A stretch of 52,752 nt of DNA from Candidatus Levyibacteriota bacterium (lineage in GTDB: Bacteria > Patescibacteriota > Microgenomatia > Levybacterales > UBA12049), in contig JACOXW010000011.1 in the NCBI GenBank assembly GCA_016182205.1, forward strand, positions 1 through 52,752. Reading direction: 5' to 3'. Under the pieces are notes generated by a model. That model ran no database searches. It worked only from the letters and a program-made list of their open reading frames with translations, and was not told the DNA's origin. The translations under genes and the position numbers were made by a program. This document shows positions 8,620-18,058 of the stretch, piece after piece. How positions within the stretch are numbered: the stretch's first letter is position 1; every line of letters begins with the position of its first letter.

Positions 8620-10474
8620 AGAAGAAGACTTCAAAAATCTCAAAGGGCACATCGCAATTGGACATAACAGATATTCCACATCAGGAGGTTTGTCTTATGA
8701 ACATACACAACCTGTCGTTTTGAAAAATGACATTGTCGCCCTAGCGCATAATGGTACACTTCCAGAAACAAAAAAATTGGAACGCTTCCTGTCTGCAATC
8801 GGCTTATATACCAAAGGACATAATGATTCAGAACTTATGCAAATGTTGATCAAATATTATCTGGTAAAAAAATATTCGTTGGAAGATGCAGTATTGGAAT
8901 CCTTACCGCTTTTTACAGGGGCATATTGTCTGGTCATAATGACGAAAAACAAACTTGTTGCTGTTCGTGACCCATACGGTATTCGCCCTTTATCCTTGGG
9001 TAAACTGAATGGAGGCTATGTTGTTTCTTCTGAAACTTGCGCATTTGATACTATTAATGCCACATTTATTCGTGAGATAAACCCTGGAGAAATGGTAACA
9101 CTTGATGAACGTGGAATTACCACAAAACAATTCGCACCGACAAATCATAAATTGGATATCTTTGAATTTGTTTATTTTGCCCGTCCAGATAGCATGCTAA
9201 TGGGAAAACGTGTGTATAAGGTACGTGAAAAACTAGGCTTAACATTAGCAAAAGAATTTCCTTTAAAAGCCGATGTCGTTATACCTGTTCCGGAATCTTC
9301 AATCCCGGCAGCACTAGGATATGCTCATCAAACCAATATCCCCTTTGAATATGGGTTAATAAAAAACAGATATATTGGTAGGACGTTTATTATGCCTGAT
9401 CAAAGACTTCGCGATAGAGGAGTACAGATGAAATTAAATCCAGTCCGAGAGATTATAGAAAATAAACGAGTGGTGCTTATAGATGATTCAATCGTTAGAG
9501 GGACAACACTAAAAATTTTAGTAAGAATGCTTCGCGAGGTAGGAGCAAAAGAAGTTCATGTATTAAGTAGCTGCCCGCCTGTTAAATTTCCAGATTTCTA
9601 CGGCATCAATACACCAACACAAAAAGAACTAATTGCATCACATAAAACGACACCACAAATAAAAAAACATATAGGTGCTGATTCACTATACTTTCTTTCC
9701 TATAAAGGCTTGCTAGACTCAGTTGGACTACCGGAAAATCTTTTTTGTACATCATGCTTCACAGGTGAGTACCCCATAGATATTGGCAGCAACATCAAAA
9801 AAATTACCGGAGCAAAAATCCTCCAACCTCTTTCCTCCCAAAATGGAAAAACTGAACAGCTTGCGGTACTTATCTCCAATAAAGGAACAGGGTCTAATCT
9901 AAAAGCAATTATTAACGCAAAAAAAGAGAAAAAAATTCCAGCTACTATTTCACTGGTCGTTAGTGACAGAAAAGATGCACAAGGATTACAACATGCAATT
10001 GATAATAATATTCCCTATATCGTAAAACAACTTAAGGATAAATCAAAACGTGATTCCTACGGAAAAGATCTTGCTGAAATACTCAACAGTTACCATATTA
10101 CCACTGCTATTCTTGCAGGATTTATGACAATCCTTCCAACATCATACTTTACAACATTTAGAGGAATTACGCTAAATATTCATCCGGGCCTTATTCCAGA
10201 TGATAAGAAAAAACCCTTCCGTTTCCCAGATGGAACTGTGGCGCCGTGGAATCAAGGAATTATGACTGAAAAAGCTGTTGAGAATTTTCTACGATATAGA
10301 TATGCTGGATCGACTGTCCATATTGTCACACAAGAAGCAGATTTTGGCCCAGTGCTTGAGAGAAGAATTATAAAAACCAAACGAAATGATACTGTACAAA
10401 CATTATATGCAAGACTTAAAAAAGAAGAACATAAAGGGCTAGTTAAAAGCATTAAAAAATTAGTGAAAAAATAA
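8582..10474 (+). CDS. purF/purN: amidophosphoribosyltransferase (lacking its N-terminus) fused to GAR transformylase
   Basis: The main readable part of a PurF-PurN fusion. The frame is open from TTG 8582, but true PurF similarity begins about 8624. PurF converts PRPP and glutamine to phosphoribosylamine. The glutaminase remainder ([18 protein letters not shown]), the PRPP-binding loop [13 protein letters not shown], and C-terminal Cys residues like those holding the Fe-S cluster in the Bacillus type ([12 protein letters not shown]) are all there. From about 9859 a second domain starts ([17 protein letters not shown]) that is PurN: NIHPG carries the catalytic Asn/His pair and ADFGPV the Asp. 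As it stands the protein would lack the Cys nucleophile, so glutamine-dependent PurF activity should be lost unless the frame is restored. purD starts on the next base. Confidence 0.85.
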   Translation: MDCMHSNTVDKKAEEDFKNLKGHIAIGHNRYSTSGGLSYEHTQPVVLKNDIVALAHNGTLPETKKLERFLSAIGLYTKGHNDSELMQMLIKYYLVKKYSLEDAVLESLPLFTGAYCLVIMTKNKLVAVRDPYGIRPLSLGKLNGGYVVSSETCAFDTINATFIREINPGEMVTLDERGITTKQFAPTNHKLDIFEFVYFARPDSMLMGKRVYKVREKLGLTLAKEFPLKADVVIPVPESSIPAALGYAHQTNIPFEYGLIKNRYIGRTFIMPDQRLRDRGVQMKLNPVREIIENKRVVLIDDSIVRGTTLKILVRMLREVGAKEVHVLSSCPPVKFPDFYGINTPTQKELIASHKTTPQIKKHIGADSLYFLSYKGLLDSVGLPENLFCTSCFTGEYPIDIGSNIKKITGAKILQPLSSQNGKTEQLAVLISNKGTGSNLKAIINAKKEKKIPATISLVVSDRKDAQGLQHAIDNNIPYIVKQLKDKSKRDSYGKDLAEILNSYHITTAILAGFMTILPTSYFTTFRGITLNIHPGLIPDDKKKPFRFPDGTVAPWNQGIMTEKAVENFLRYRYAGSTVHIVTQEADFGPVLERRIIKTKRNDTVQTLYARLKKEEHKGLVKSIKKLVKK

Positions 10475-11785
10475 ATGCAAAATATTCTTATTCTCGGCTC
10501 AGGAGGAAGAGAACATGCACTTGCTGATATATACAGTAAAAGTAGAAAAATAAAAAGAGTTTTTGTCTTGCCAGGAAACGGATTAACAGATTATAAAAAT
10601 ACAAAAATAAAAAATGTTACATCTATTTCACCTTCAGATATCAATACTATTATTTCGTTTTGTAAAAAAGAAAAAATAGATCTTGTCGATGTCGCCCAAG
10701 ATGAACCGATTTCCAAAGGTTTTGTGGGCTTATTGGAAAAAAATGGAATTCCATCCTTCGGTCCTACCCAAAAAGCGTCGCAGATAGAATGGGATAAAGA
10801 TTGGGCACGGCAGTTTATGGAAAAGTATAATCTTCCAATTCCAACATATAAATCTTTTACCAACAGCAGACAAGCACTTGCATATCTTAATAAACTTCCG
10901 AATCAAACCCTCTATATTAAAGCATCCGGACTTGCAGGGGGAAAAGGTGCGATACGAGCAGGAAACAGACAAGAAGCTATAAACGCTATAAAAGCAATGA
11001 AACAGTTTGGAAAAGCAGGAAGAACATTTCTTATTGAAGAAGCACTTCTTGGAGAAGAATTCTCACTCTTTGCTATTTGTGACGGAAAACACTATATCAT
11101 TACAAAAGCTGCACAAGATCATAAAACTGTCTATAGTGGCGATAAAGGACTCAATACTGGTGGCATGGGGTGTGTTGCACCACCATTGGTTGTCACAAAA
11201 AAAATAATTAAAGACATTGAGAGGAAAATTTTGAAGCCATTTTTACAAGGCATGAAGAAGGAGGGAAGACCATATACTGGTATCTTATATCTTGGTGGCA
11301 TGTTGACAAAGAAAGGAGTAAAAATCATTGAGTTTAACGCACGTTGGGGAGACCCTGAAGCAGAAGTCATTTTGCCAAGTTTTAAAACAGATTATCTTAC
11401 TATTGTTCTTAAAGCGTTAGAGGGCAAACTTGATGAAATAAACATTCGTTTTGATAATAAAACAAGGGTAAGTATTGCAGGATGTTCTGCAGGATATCCC
11501 AACGACTATTCTGAAGTAAAGGATAAGGAGATTTTTGGTTTAGATTCTCTTTTTTCATTAAAAAATATCAGCCTTTTTGGAGCCGGAATAAAGCGGCAAG
11601 GGGAAAAGTTCCTTGCTGATGGAGGAAGAATATTTCATTTAGTTGCAGAAGGAAACACAATTCAAGAGGTACGAAAGAAAGCCTATGAAGCAATGTCTCT
11701 TATTTTTATTGAAGGAAACAACCTTCATTACAGAACAGATATCGCTTGGCGTGATGTCGAAAGATTAATAAAGGAAAAAACATGA
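10475..11785 (+). CDS. purD: phosphoribosylamine-glycine ligase
   Basis: ATP-grasp enzyme that makes GAR. The protein is 436 aa, the usual length. The N-terminal motif ILGSGGREHAL is present, as are the ATP-grasp segments (IKASGLAGGKGA, then EEALLGEEFS), the glycine-rich GLNTGGMG loop, and the metal-binding EFNARWGDPEAE. It starts directly after the purF/N stop and overlaps purL by four bases. The stretch from purF to purD is visibly more A-rich than rpoD or the later wall genes, which may reflect a different history. Confidence 0.95.
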   Translation: MQNILILGSGGREHALADIYSKSRKIKRVFVLPGNGLTDYKNTKIKNVTSISPSDINTIISFCKKEKIDLVDVAQDEPISKGFVGLLEKNGIPSFGPTQKASQIEWDKDWARQFMEKYNLPIPTYKSFTNSRQALAYLNKLPNQTLYIKASGLAGGKGAIRAGNRQEAINAIKAMKQFGKAGRTFLIEEALLGEEFSLFAICDGKHYIITKAAQDHKTVYSGDKGLNTGGMGCVAPPLVVTKKIIKDIERKILKPFLQGMKKEGRPYTGILYLGGMLTKKGVKIIEFNARWGDPEAEVILPSFKTDYLTIVLKALEGKLDEINIRFDNKTRVSIAGCSAGYPNDYSEVKDKEIFGLDSLFSLKNISLFGAGIKRQGEKFLADGGRIFHLVAEGNTIQEVRKKAYEAMSLIFIEGNNLHYRTDIAWRDVERLIKEKT

Positions 11786-14607
11786 TCCAAAAAATCAGAG
11801 TAAAAGAATTACAAAAACATATTAAAGCGAATGAGTCATTGCTTAAAGATATTAACCAGTTAGTGACATCCGCAGCTATTAACGGAATCGAAGTTGTCAA
11901 AGTATACCGCCTTGATGGTATAACAAAACAGCAGGCGGATTTTCTTGCACAAAAATTGTTCTGTGAACAAATTACTCAATCTTATAGCGTAAATAAATAT
12001 CTTCTCGATAAATCCTGTACGGTTTTTGAAATTTCCTATAAACCCGGGGTAATGAATCCTGAAGTAGCATCCATTCTCAAGTCGGCCCATGATTTAGGGA
12101 TACATCCGACAACTGTAGATACCAGCAAGGAATACGGATTCTTTGGAGAAGCAACAAGAGAAGAGTTGGAGCAAATGTTACTGCGGATTAAATTATTTAA
12201 TCCGCTTATTGAATATATCCGGCCTACCGATGACCCCGTTGCGACAATTCCTCTTACCATAATGACAGATGACGAATTGATAGAGCTTTCTGCTGATAAA
12301 TTGTTCTTAAATCTGGAAGAAATGAAAACAATCCAACGCTACTTCAAAAAACTAAAACGTAATCCGACCGATGCAGAACTTGAGACACTTGCTCAGACAT
12401 GGAGTGAACATTGTGCACATAAAACTTTTAAAGCAACCCTCATCGTCGATGGAAAAAAGAGGAAACCTCTGATGACAAGAATCAAAAATCAGGCGCTAAA
12501 ACATAAAAAAAATATTGTGTCGGCATTTGTTGATAACTCTGGCGTCATGGATTTTTATGACGATCAGGCAATTTGCGGAAAAGCAGAAACACACAATTCT
12601 CCTTCTGCTATTGAACCGTATGGTGGGGCAATGACTGGATCAGGCGGAGTCTTTCGAGATGTTTTAGGAACAGGACTGGGAGCAAAAAATATCGCATCAA
12701 CTGACATCTTTTGTTTTGCACCGCCTGGTACGGATCCTGCCACCCTACCGCTTGGGACACTACCTCCAGATTACTTGCTTAAGCGGGTTGTTGCAGGTGT
12801 AAGAGACTACGGAAATAGAATAGGAATTCCGACCAATAATGGCTCTTTGCATTTCCACCATGATTTCCGAGCAAAACCCACAGTAATTGTCGGCGCATAC
12901 GGTATCATTCCAAAAGCCATGGCAAAAAAAGGAGAACCAAAGATAGGAGACCTCGTTGTAGCGGTCGGTGGCAGAACCGGACGTGACGGAATTCATGGAG
13001 CAACATTTTCAAGTGGAGAAATGACAGATAGAACTATTTCTGTAAATGCGCAAGCAGTACAAATAGGCAATGCTATTGAGGAAAAACGAACGTTTGATGC
13101 TATTTTAGAAGCAAGAGACAATGGCTGTATTCATGCAATCCAGGACTGCGGTGCAGGAGGGTTTTCTTCTGCAATTGGTGAGCTGGGTGAGCAAATAGGT
13201 GTAACTATTCATCTGGAAAAAGCACCGGTAAAGTACGAAGGACTCAGGCCCTGGGAAATCTGGGTCTCAGAATCCCAAGAAAGAATAATTCTTGCTGTTC
13301 CGAAAATAAAACAAACAGAACTACGTCAAATTTGTAAACGATATAACGTGGAGGCAAGCTTTTTAGGTGAATTTAACGGCAGTAAAAAATTACATGTGTT
13401 TTATGAAGATGAAATTGTTTGCAATTTGGATATGGAATTTCTCCATCACGGTTTATCGCATAGAACCATGATAGCAACAAAACCAAGCACCTCAAACGTC
13501 GTTCTGAACAGATCTCAAGACGACGTTCCTACTCCCAAAACCAAGCAAGATTGGAACCAAGTTTTAGGAAAAATTCTATCTCATGGAAATATTTGCTCAA
13601 AAGAACCAATTGTCAGACTGTATGATCATACGGTACAAGGACGAAATGTCATACCTCCTTATAGCGGAGCGCAAATGGATGGCCCAACAGATGCAGCTGT
13701 TATTCGTCCTCTTTTGGAAAAACCTTATGGCATGGTCATAAGTCATGGGCTCAATCCAATTTTAACCAGGCTTGATCCGTACCAGGGAAGCATCTGGGCT
13801 GCAACCGAAAGCTTAGCAAATTACGTTTCAGTAGGAGGAAATTATAAGGAAAGTTCTCTTATCAATAACTATATCTGGCCATTTCCAGACGAAGAAAATC
13901 TGTGGTCTTTGGATCAATCGGTTAACGCGGTTGTTGACTTCATGAGCGCACTACAAATTCCGGTCATTTCAGGAAAAGACAGTCTCTCCTCCACCTACCG
14001 CGGAAAAGACGGAACAGTCATTAGAATTCCACCGGTTCTTTGTATCTCCGCTTTTGGAAGAATTCCTGACGTTTCAAAAACAATGACATCCGATTTGAAA
14101 AAAGAAAACTCTCTTCTATATCTTATCGGCAAATCGGATTTTGACGCCATGGGAGGATCTACATACTTTGATATTTATAATCTAGTGGGGAAAAGTATTC
14201 CAAAAATTTCTCTGCAGGTATTACCAAAAGTATTAGAAGCAATACAAAAAGCGATTGCAAACGAGCAAGTACTTTCTGTACATGATATAAGCGAAGGAGG
14301 AGTGTTAACTTCCCTTTTTGAGATGTGTGTTGGCGGCAACTTAGGAGCAGCTATTGATTTAAAACCATTTAAGAACCAAAGACCTGATTATGTACTTTTT
14401 AACGAAACTGCAGGAACATTTATAGTAGAAGTTGCCGATGAAAAAACAGCAAAAAAAATCTTTTCAGCTGTTCCCTATACTGTCTTAGGAAAAACACAGA
14501 AAAGAAAAATCATTGCAGTAAACAACGGCCCTCAAAAGCTTTTTGATACCAATATAGAATCACTTAAAAAACTCTGGAAAGAGCCAATGCAAAAACTTTT
14601 TGTTTAA
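11782..14607 (+). CDS. purL: FGAM synthase, PurS-PurL fused subunit
   Basis: Synthetase subunit of phosphoribosylformylglycinamidine synthase, 941 aa. This is about 200 aa longer than the small bacterial PurL and lacks the glutaminase of the large form. Residues 1 to about 170 look like a PurS-type domain (IEVVKVYRLDG, then VFEISYKPGVMNPEV), inferred from size and position. The linker/catalytic region has TWSEHCAHKTFKA. The first ATP-binding segment is KAETHNSPSAIEPYGGAMTGSGG, followed by a second AIRS-like half ending in HDISEGGVLTSLFE. No separate purS is visible, which supports the fusion. It works with PurQ, four bases downstream. Confidence 0.93.
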   Translation: MIQKIRVKELQKHIKANESLLKDINQLVTSAAINGIEVVKVYRLDGITKQQADFLAQKLFCEQITQSYSVNKYLLDKSCTVFEISYKPGVMNPEVASILKSAHDLGIHPTTVDTSKEYGFFGEATREELEQMLLRIKLFNPLIEYIRPTDDPVATIPLTIMTDDELIELSADKLFLNLEEMKTIQRYFKKLKRNPTDAELETLAQTWSEHCAHKTFKATLIVDGKKRKPLMTRIKNQALKHKKNIVSAFVDNSGVMDFYDDQAICGKAETHNSPSAIEPYGGAMTGSGGVFRDVLGTGLGAKNIASTDIFCFAPPGTDPATLPLGTLPPDYLLKRVVAGVRDYGNRIGIPTNNGSLHFHHDFRAKPTVIVGAYGIIPKAMAKKGEPKIGDLVVAVGGRTGRDGIHGATFSSGEMTDRTISVNAQAVQIGNAIEEKRTFDAILEARDNGCIHAIQDCGAGGFSSAIGELGEQIGVTIHLEKAPVKYEGLRPWEIWVSESQERIILAVPKIKQTELRQICKRYNVEASFLGEFNGSKKLHVFYEDEIVCNLDMEFLHHGLSHRTMIATKPSTSNVVLNRSQDDVPTPKTKQDWNQVLGKILSHGNICSKEPIVRLYDHTVQGRNVIPPYSGAQMDGPTDAAVIRPLLEKPYGMVISHGLNPILTRLDPYQGSIWAATESLANYVSVGGNYKESSLINNYIWPFPDEENLWSLDQSVNAVVDFMSALQIPVISGKDSLSSTYRGKDGTVIRIPPVLCISAFGRIPDVSKTMTSDLKKENSLLYLIGKSDFDAMGGSTYFDIYNLVGKSIPKISLQVLPKVLEAIQKAIANEQVLSVHDISEGGVLTSLFEMCVGGNLGAAIDLKPFKNQRPDYVLFNETAGTFIVEVADEKTAKKIFSAVPYTVLGKTQKRKIIAVNNGPQKLFDTNIESLKKLWKEPMQKLFV

Positions 14608-14611
14608 CGAA

Positions 14612-15412
14612 ATGCAAACAAAACCGAACGTCTTAATTCTAAGAACTGAAGGAACCAATTGCGATGAAGAACTTGCTTTTGCTTTTGCACAAGCAGGAGG
14701 AAATCCACAGTTTGTGCATGTGAATGATCTGCGAGAAAAAAGAAAACGGTTAAAAGATTTTAACATTCTCGCGCTCCCAGGTGGATTCTCCTATGGTGAC
14801 GATGTCGTATCAGGAAAGATTTTAGCAGTTGAGCTGACATCTTTTTTTGAAGAAGAGCTGAAAAAATTTGTCGGCAGAAAAGATACATTAACTATAGGTG
14901 TATGTAACGGATTTCAGGTATTGGTAAGAACCGGTCTTCTTCCGTTTAACACTCCGGAAAACATGCAAGCAACACTTGTTAACAATGACTCTGGTCATTT
15001 TGAATGCCGGTGGATTAAACTTAGGATAAATGATAAAAATAATTCACCGTTTTTGAAAGACTTAGGAAATACCATTGTCACATATCAAGTAGCCCATGGT
15101 GAAGGAAAATTCTTCGCCCCAAAAAAAACTCTTGCCGCAATAGGAAAAAAACACCTTGTTGCTCTACAATACATCGATGAGAAAGGAAATCCAACACAAC
15201 AGTATCCTGAAAACCCTAATGGTGCGCTACATGCAATTGCAGGAATTACTGATGAAACCGGACGTATCTTCGGACTCATGCCGCATCCTGAGCGATTCGT
15301 CTTAAAGCAGCAGTACCCAAATTGGAGGAGGGAAACCCTTCGGCAGGCTCAAGGTAAACCGCATGGATTACCAATATTTGAAAACGCAATAGAATTCTGT
15401 AAATATATATAA
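14612..15412 (+). CDS. purQ: FGAM synthase glutaminase subunit
   Basis: Class I glutamine amidotransferase that feeds ammonia to PurL, 266 aa from ATG 14612. A TTG at 14600 would overlap the purL stop and is rejected. The nucleophile Cys is in GVCNGFQVL and the His/Glu pair is in MPHPERF. LPGGFSYGDDV and VAHGEGKF are further landmarks. It is about 30-40 residues longer than typical small PurQ. Part of the extra length is a short segment near the C-terminus (LRQAQGKP), encoded by a dispersed repeat. It lies four bases after purL and one base before the next gene. Confidence 0.94.
   Translation: MQTKPNVLILRTEGTNCDEELAFAFAQAGGNPQFVHVNDLREKRKRLKDFNILALPGGFSYGDDVVSGKILAVELTSFFEEELKKFVGRKDTLTIGVCNGFQVLVRTGLLPFNTPENMQATLVNNDSGHFECRWIKLRINDKNNSPFLKDLGNTIVTYQVAHGEGKFFAPKKTLAAIGKKHLVALQYIDEKGNPTQQYPENPNGALHAIAGITDETGRIFGLMPHPERFVLKQQYPNWRRETLRQAQGKPHGLPIFENAIEFCKYI
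15339..15354 (+). repeat. dispersed repeat copy inside purQ
   Basis: TTCGGCAGGCTCAAGG inside purQ shares 13 contiguous bases (TTCGGCAGGCTCA) with the repeat at 52686-52700. It is translated in frame as part of LRQAQGKP, between MPHPERF and the C-terminal helix. Confidence 0.6.
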
Positions 15413-15413
15413 C

Positions 15414-16061
15414 ATGATTAAAACAATTATTTTTGATATGGATGGAGTAATCGTTGATAGCGAACCTCTTTTTGACAGTTTTCTGATGGATTACTGTAAA
15501 AATCTAGGAGTGTCTCTTACGCAAACCCACCTTGAAGCATATCGAGGAAAAACAAGTCGAAGCCAATGGACAGATATTATTAACGAATTTTCTCTTATCC
15601 ATTCAGTTGATGAATTAATTGTAGATGCAAGAAAAAGTTACTTACAGTACTTAGAGGTAAAACTCATTAAGCCAATACCCGGTATCACTACACTATTACG
15701 AAAATTGTCCCGTACATATGTACTTGTATTAGCTTCATCTGCCTCACCTCACAGAATTACGCTTTTTCTTGATAAGACAAGGGTGCGTAATTTTTTCCAG
15801 GCAATTGTCTCTGCAGATGATGTCATTCATGGAAAACCAGCGCCAGATGTATTTCTACTTGCAGCAAAAAAGGTTAAGGCAAAACCCTATGAGTGCGTTG
15901 TTGTTGAGGATGCAACAAATGGAGTGCAAGCAGCCAAAAATGCCAAAATGAAGGTTATCGGATATAAAGGACTGCTACATAACACACAAGATTTATCAAT
16001 GGCAGATGCAGTAATAAAAAACTTTAAAGAAGTTACTCCTCTATTTTTAAAAAAACTTTAG
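15414..16061 (+). CDS. HAD-IA hydrolase, beta-phosphoglucomutase-like
   Basis: A 215-aa HAD subfamily IA phosphatase or mutase. Motif I is IFDMDGVIVDSE with both Asp residues, motif II is LASSAS, motif III has the Lys in HGKPAPDVF, and motif IV is VVVEDATNGVQAA. The cap is the small helical type inserted after motif I. It starts one base after the purQ stop, so it is the last gene of the purB-purQ transcript. Substrate unknown; sugar phosphates or nucleotides are typical. Confidence 0.85.
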   Translation: MIKTIIFDMDGVIVDSEPLFDSFLMDYCKNLGVSLTQTHLEAYRGKTSRSQWTDIINEFSLIHSVDELIVDARKSYLQYLEVKLIKPIPGITTLLRKLSRTYVLVLASSASPHRITLFLDKTRVRNFFQAIVSADDVIHGKPAPDVFLLAAKKVKAKPYECVVVEDATNGVQAAKNAKMKVIGYKGLLHNTQDLSMADAVIKNFKEVTPLFLKKL

Positions 16062-16095
16062 ATACATACTCAATATGCATTCCTTTTTGTTGTTT

Positions 16096-16977
16096 CTATG
16101 GATTGGTGAAAGCGACAAGCAAGGGAACTTCCATAACTTGCTTGTAAGGTATCCCATGTCCCCAATTCATATCCTCTCCAAAGCACTCTCCATGATCACC
16201 AGTAATCACAATAAGTAAAGGCCTAGAAAGCATTTTGATTAAGCGCTCGATCTTTTTATCAACAGTCTCTAATGCAGCGATTTGCGCTCTATGTAAAAGT
16301 TGTAATTCCTGTTTCGTAACCTGTACGTTTTTTAAATTTTCATGCTTACATCCCCAGATTGACGATGCCTTATTAATAATCTCGCGAACCTGATTTGAAT
16401 AACTTCCTTCACCTGTATCATAGGGAACATGCGTCTCCAGACAATTTAAAAAGAGAAAAAAATTCTTTCTCTTTTTTACCTTATTAACAATTGTATCTAT
16501 ATTATTAAGAGCGAACTCGTTTATCCTCCTTTCTTGAAATACGCTTGTAGTATCATCAGGTCCATAAAAAAGGAATGTATCAAAAAGCTCTGTAAGCGTT
16601 TTATTCCGAAACCAACGTACACCTCCAGAACCAATGATCTGATAACCAATATTTCTATATCCGTCTAGGATATTTTTTCCTTCTAACATAATACCTACAG
16701 ATTCTAATGATCGAGTTCTACCGGATTTAAGTCGCCATAGCTGCCTAACATCTGGATTGTAATATGGCAATAGTGATTTTTGCGCAATTGGTAAATACCC
16801 CATAAAAAAACTCATATGAGCTGGCAATGTATAGGTGCCATGAGTTTTTGCTAATGAATATCCTGACAGGCTTTTTATAAATGGTATGCTGGATTTTGCA
16901 AATGTGTCGAAACGGCAACAGTCGAGTGTGATAAAAACAACACTCCTCTGATCCAGATCATAAATTGATCTCTTCAT
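16096..16977 (-). CDS. alkaline-phosphatase-superfamily (sulfatase-fold) hydrolase
   Basis: A 293-aa protein of the sulfatase/phosphodiesterase fold. The first metal-binding segment is VVFITLDCCRFDTF. The nucleophile segment reads THGTYTLPAHMSFFMG, so the nucleophile is probably Thr, not the Cys or Ser that becomes formylglycine in true sulfatases. The last metal site is ITGDHGECFGEDMNWGHG. It is therefore more likely a phospho- or phosphonate-type hydrolase than a sulfatase. No signal peptide or membrane segment is seen. It overlaps the upstream kinase gene by four bases, so the two are one operon. Confidence 0.75.
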   Translation of the reverse strand: MKRSIYDLDQRSVVFITLDCCRFDTFAKSSIPFIKSLSGYSLAKTHGTYTLPAHMSFFMGYLPIAQKSLLPYYNPDVRQLWRLKSGRTRSLESVGIMLEGKNILDGYRNIGYQIIGSGGVRWFRNKTLTELFDTFLFYGPDDTTSVFQERRINEFALNNIDTIVNKVKKRKNFFLFLNCLETHVPYDTGEGSYSNQVREIINKASSIWGCKHENLKNVQVTKQELQLLHRAQIAALETVDKKIERLIKMLSRPLLIVITGDHGECFGEDMNWGHGIPYKQVMEVPLLVAFTNP

Positions 16978-17996
16978 TCTTGTTTAGTTTTTTGTAAGCC
17001 TGCAAAAAAAAGTTTTGTCTTTTCAAAATCACTCTGTGCCATCCGGGATTGAAACGATTGAATAACAAGCCCTGCCGCAAAAGCACCCGCACGAGCACAC
17101 CTGTAAACATGCTCTTGTGTCCAATGTGTATAAGGAATTAAAGATAACATACCAAGCATTGCTCCCATATATGCATCTCCTGCTCCAGTTGTATCGACAA
17201 TTTTATCTTTTGGAGAAACTGGCGGAATTTTGTTGATTTTCCCTTCATATCGTAATAAAGACCCCTCTGCCCCTAAAGTAAGCAAAAATACTCTTGCATT
17301 TGGAAAAATATTAGTAATCTCATCTTGAGAATGTTGACTTCCTGTTATATGTTTAACCTCATCTCTGTTGGCAAATACTATCTCAGGATCATCTCTTATT
17401 GCAGAAAGTACAGATTGTAAGTGATCTTTATCAATCAGCACAGAATGTGCACCGCTTAAACGAAGCACGAACAATCCACTGTCACGTCTTACTGCTTTCA
17501 AAAGATCATGCGCCTTATTATAGGCTCTTTCATGACGAAATGTATTGACATTACTTACAAAAATCTGGTAACTATTCTGAGCAATATCTTCATTTGGTAT
17601 TTGCACATTTTCTGCTGCACCATAATAGGTAATTTCATCCACTGGTTCACCCTGTTGTGAAAGTAAAAATACACATGTTCCTGTTGGCAAACTGGTATCA
17701 ATTTGTGGTTCTCCCACTAATTGATTTGTTGCAGCAGCAAAAATTTCACCACGAACATCGTTGCCTACGCATGTATAAAGCTTTACCCCAACATCAGGAA
17801 CCATCCCTGCAAATGTTGTCATAACGTTTGCTACAGATCCACCTGCAGATGGTTTTACTCTTTCGGGAAACAATTCCAGAAACTGATCTATTTGAGAAAT
17901 ATCCTCTGTGGGACGTGGAAGCACAGCACTGGTATCTTGAATCTTTTCATCAACCAATGCAAAGGCCATGCTGACTGCGCGAAATTGCTCGGCCAT
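16974..17996 (-). CDS. PfkB-family carbohydrate/adenosine-type kinase
   Basis: Ribokinase-fold kinase, 340 aa from ATG 17996. This start is picked because an extended -10 (TGG-TATACT) sits seven bases before it. The alternative start at 18059 would overlap that promoter and the sat-cysC start. The N-terminal substrate segment is AFALVDEK, then GGSVANVMTTFAG. The C-terminal PfkB signature DTTGAGDAYMGAMLGML holds the catalytic Asp and anion hole. The pattern resembles adenosine-kinase-like members, but substrate assignment is not secure. Its divergent neighbour is sat-cysC, and its downstream partner is the phosphatase-fold gene. Confidence 0.8.
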   Translation of the reverse strand: MAEQFRAVSMAFALVDEKIQDTSAVLPRPTEDISQIDQFLELFPERVKPSAGGSVANVMTTFAGMVPDVGVKLYTCVGNDVRGEIFAAATNQLVGEPQIDTSLPTGTCVFLLSQQGEPVDEITYYGAAENVQIPNEDIAQNSYQIFVSNVNTFRHERAYNKAHDLLKAVRRDSGLFVLRLSGAHSVLIDKDHLQSVLSAIRDDPEIVFANRDEVKHITGSQHSQDEITNIFPNARVFLLTLGAEGSLLRYEGKINKIPPVSPKDKIVDTTGAGDAYMGAMLGMLSLIPYTHWTQEHVYRCARAGAFAAGLVIQSFQSRMAQSDFEKTKLFFAGLQKTKQE

Positions 17997-18003
17997 AACA
18001 GGT

Positions 18004-18012
18004 AGTATACCA
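18004..18012 (-). promoter_or_regulatory. extended -10 of the PfkB/phosphatase operon
   Basis: Minus strand TGG-TATACT, with seven bases to the ATG at 17996. The start of transcription is predicted within a base or two of the start codon. Confidence 0.65.
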
Positions 18013-18058
18013 TACTTGCTAAACAATGCTACAATACGACCAAAATAATATTTTATCA

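Noticed and set aside
8582-8667. Programmed frameshift in purF
   Set aside because: No slippery heptamer or stimulator is evident, and about 27 conserved residues are absent in every frame, so a shift alone cannot restore the protein.
16096-16977. True sulfatase next to sat-cysC
   Set aside because: The nucleophile position reads TYTLPAH, without the C/S-x-P-x-R motif needed for formylglycine, so a sulfatase name is not supported.
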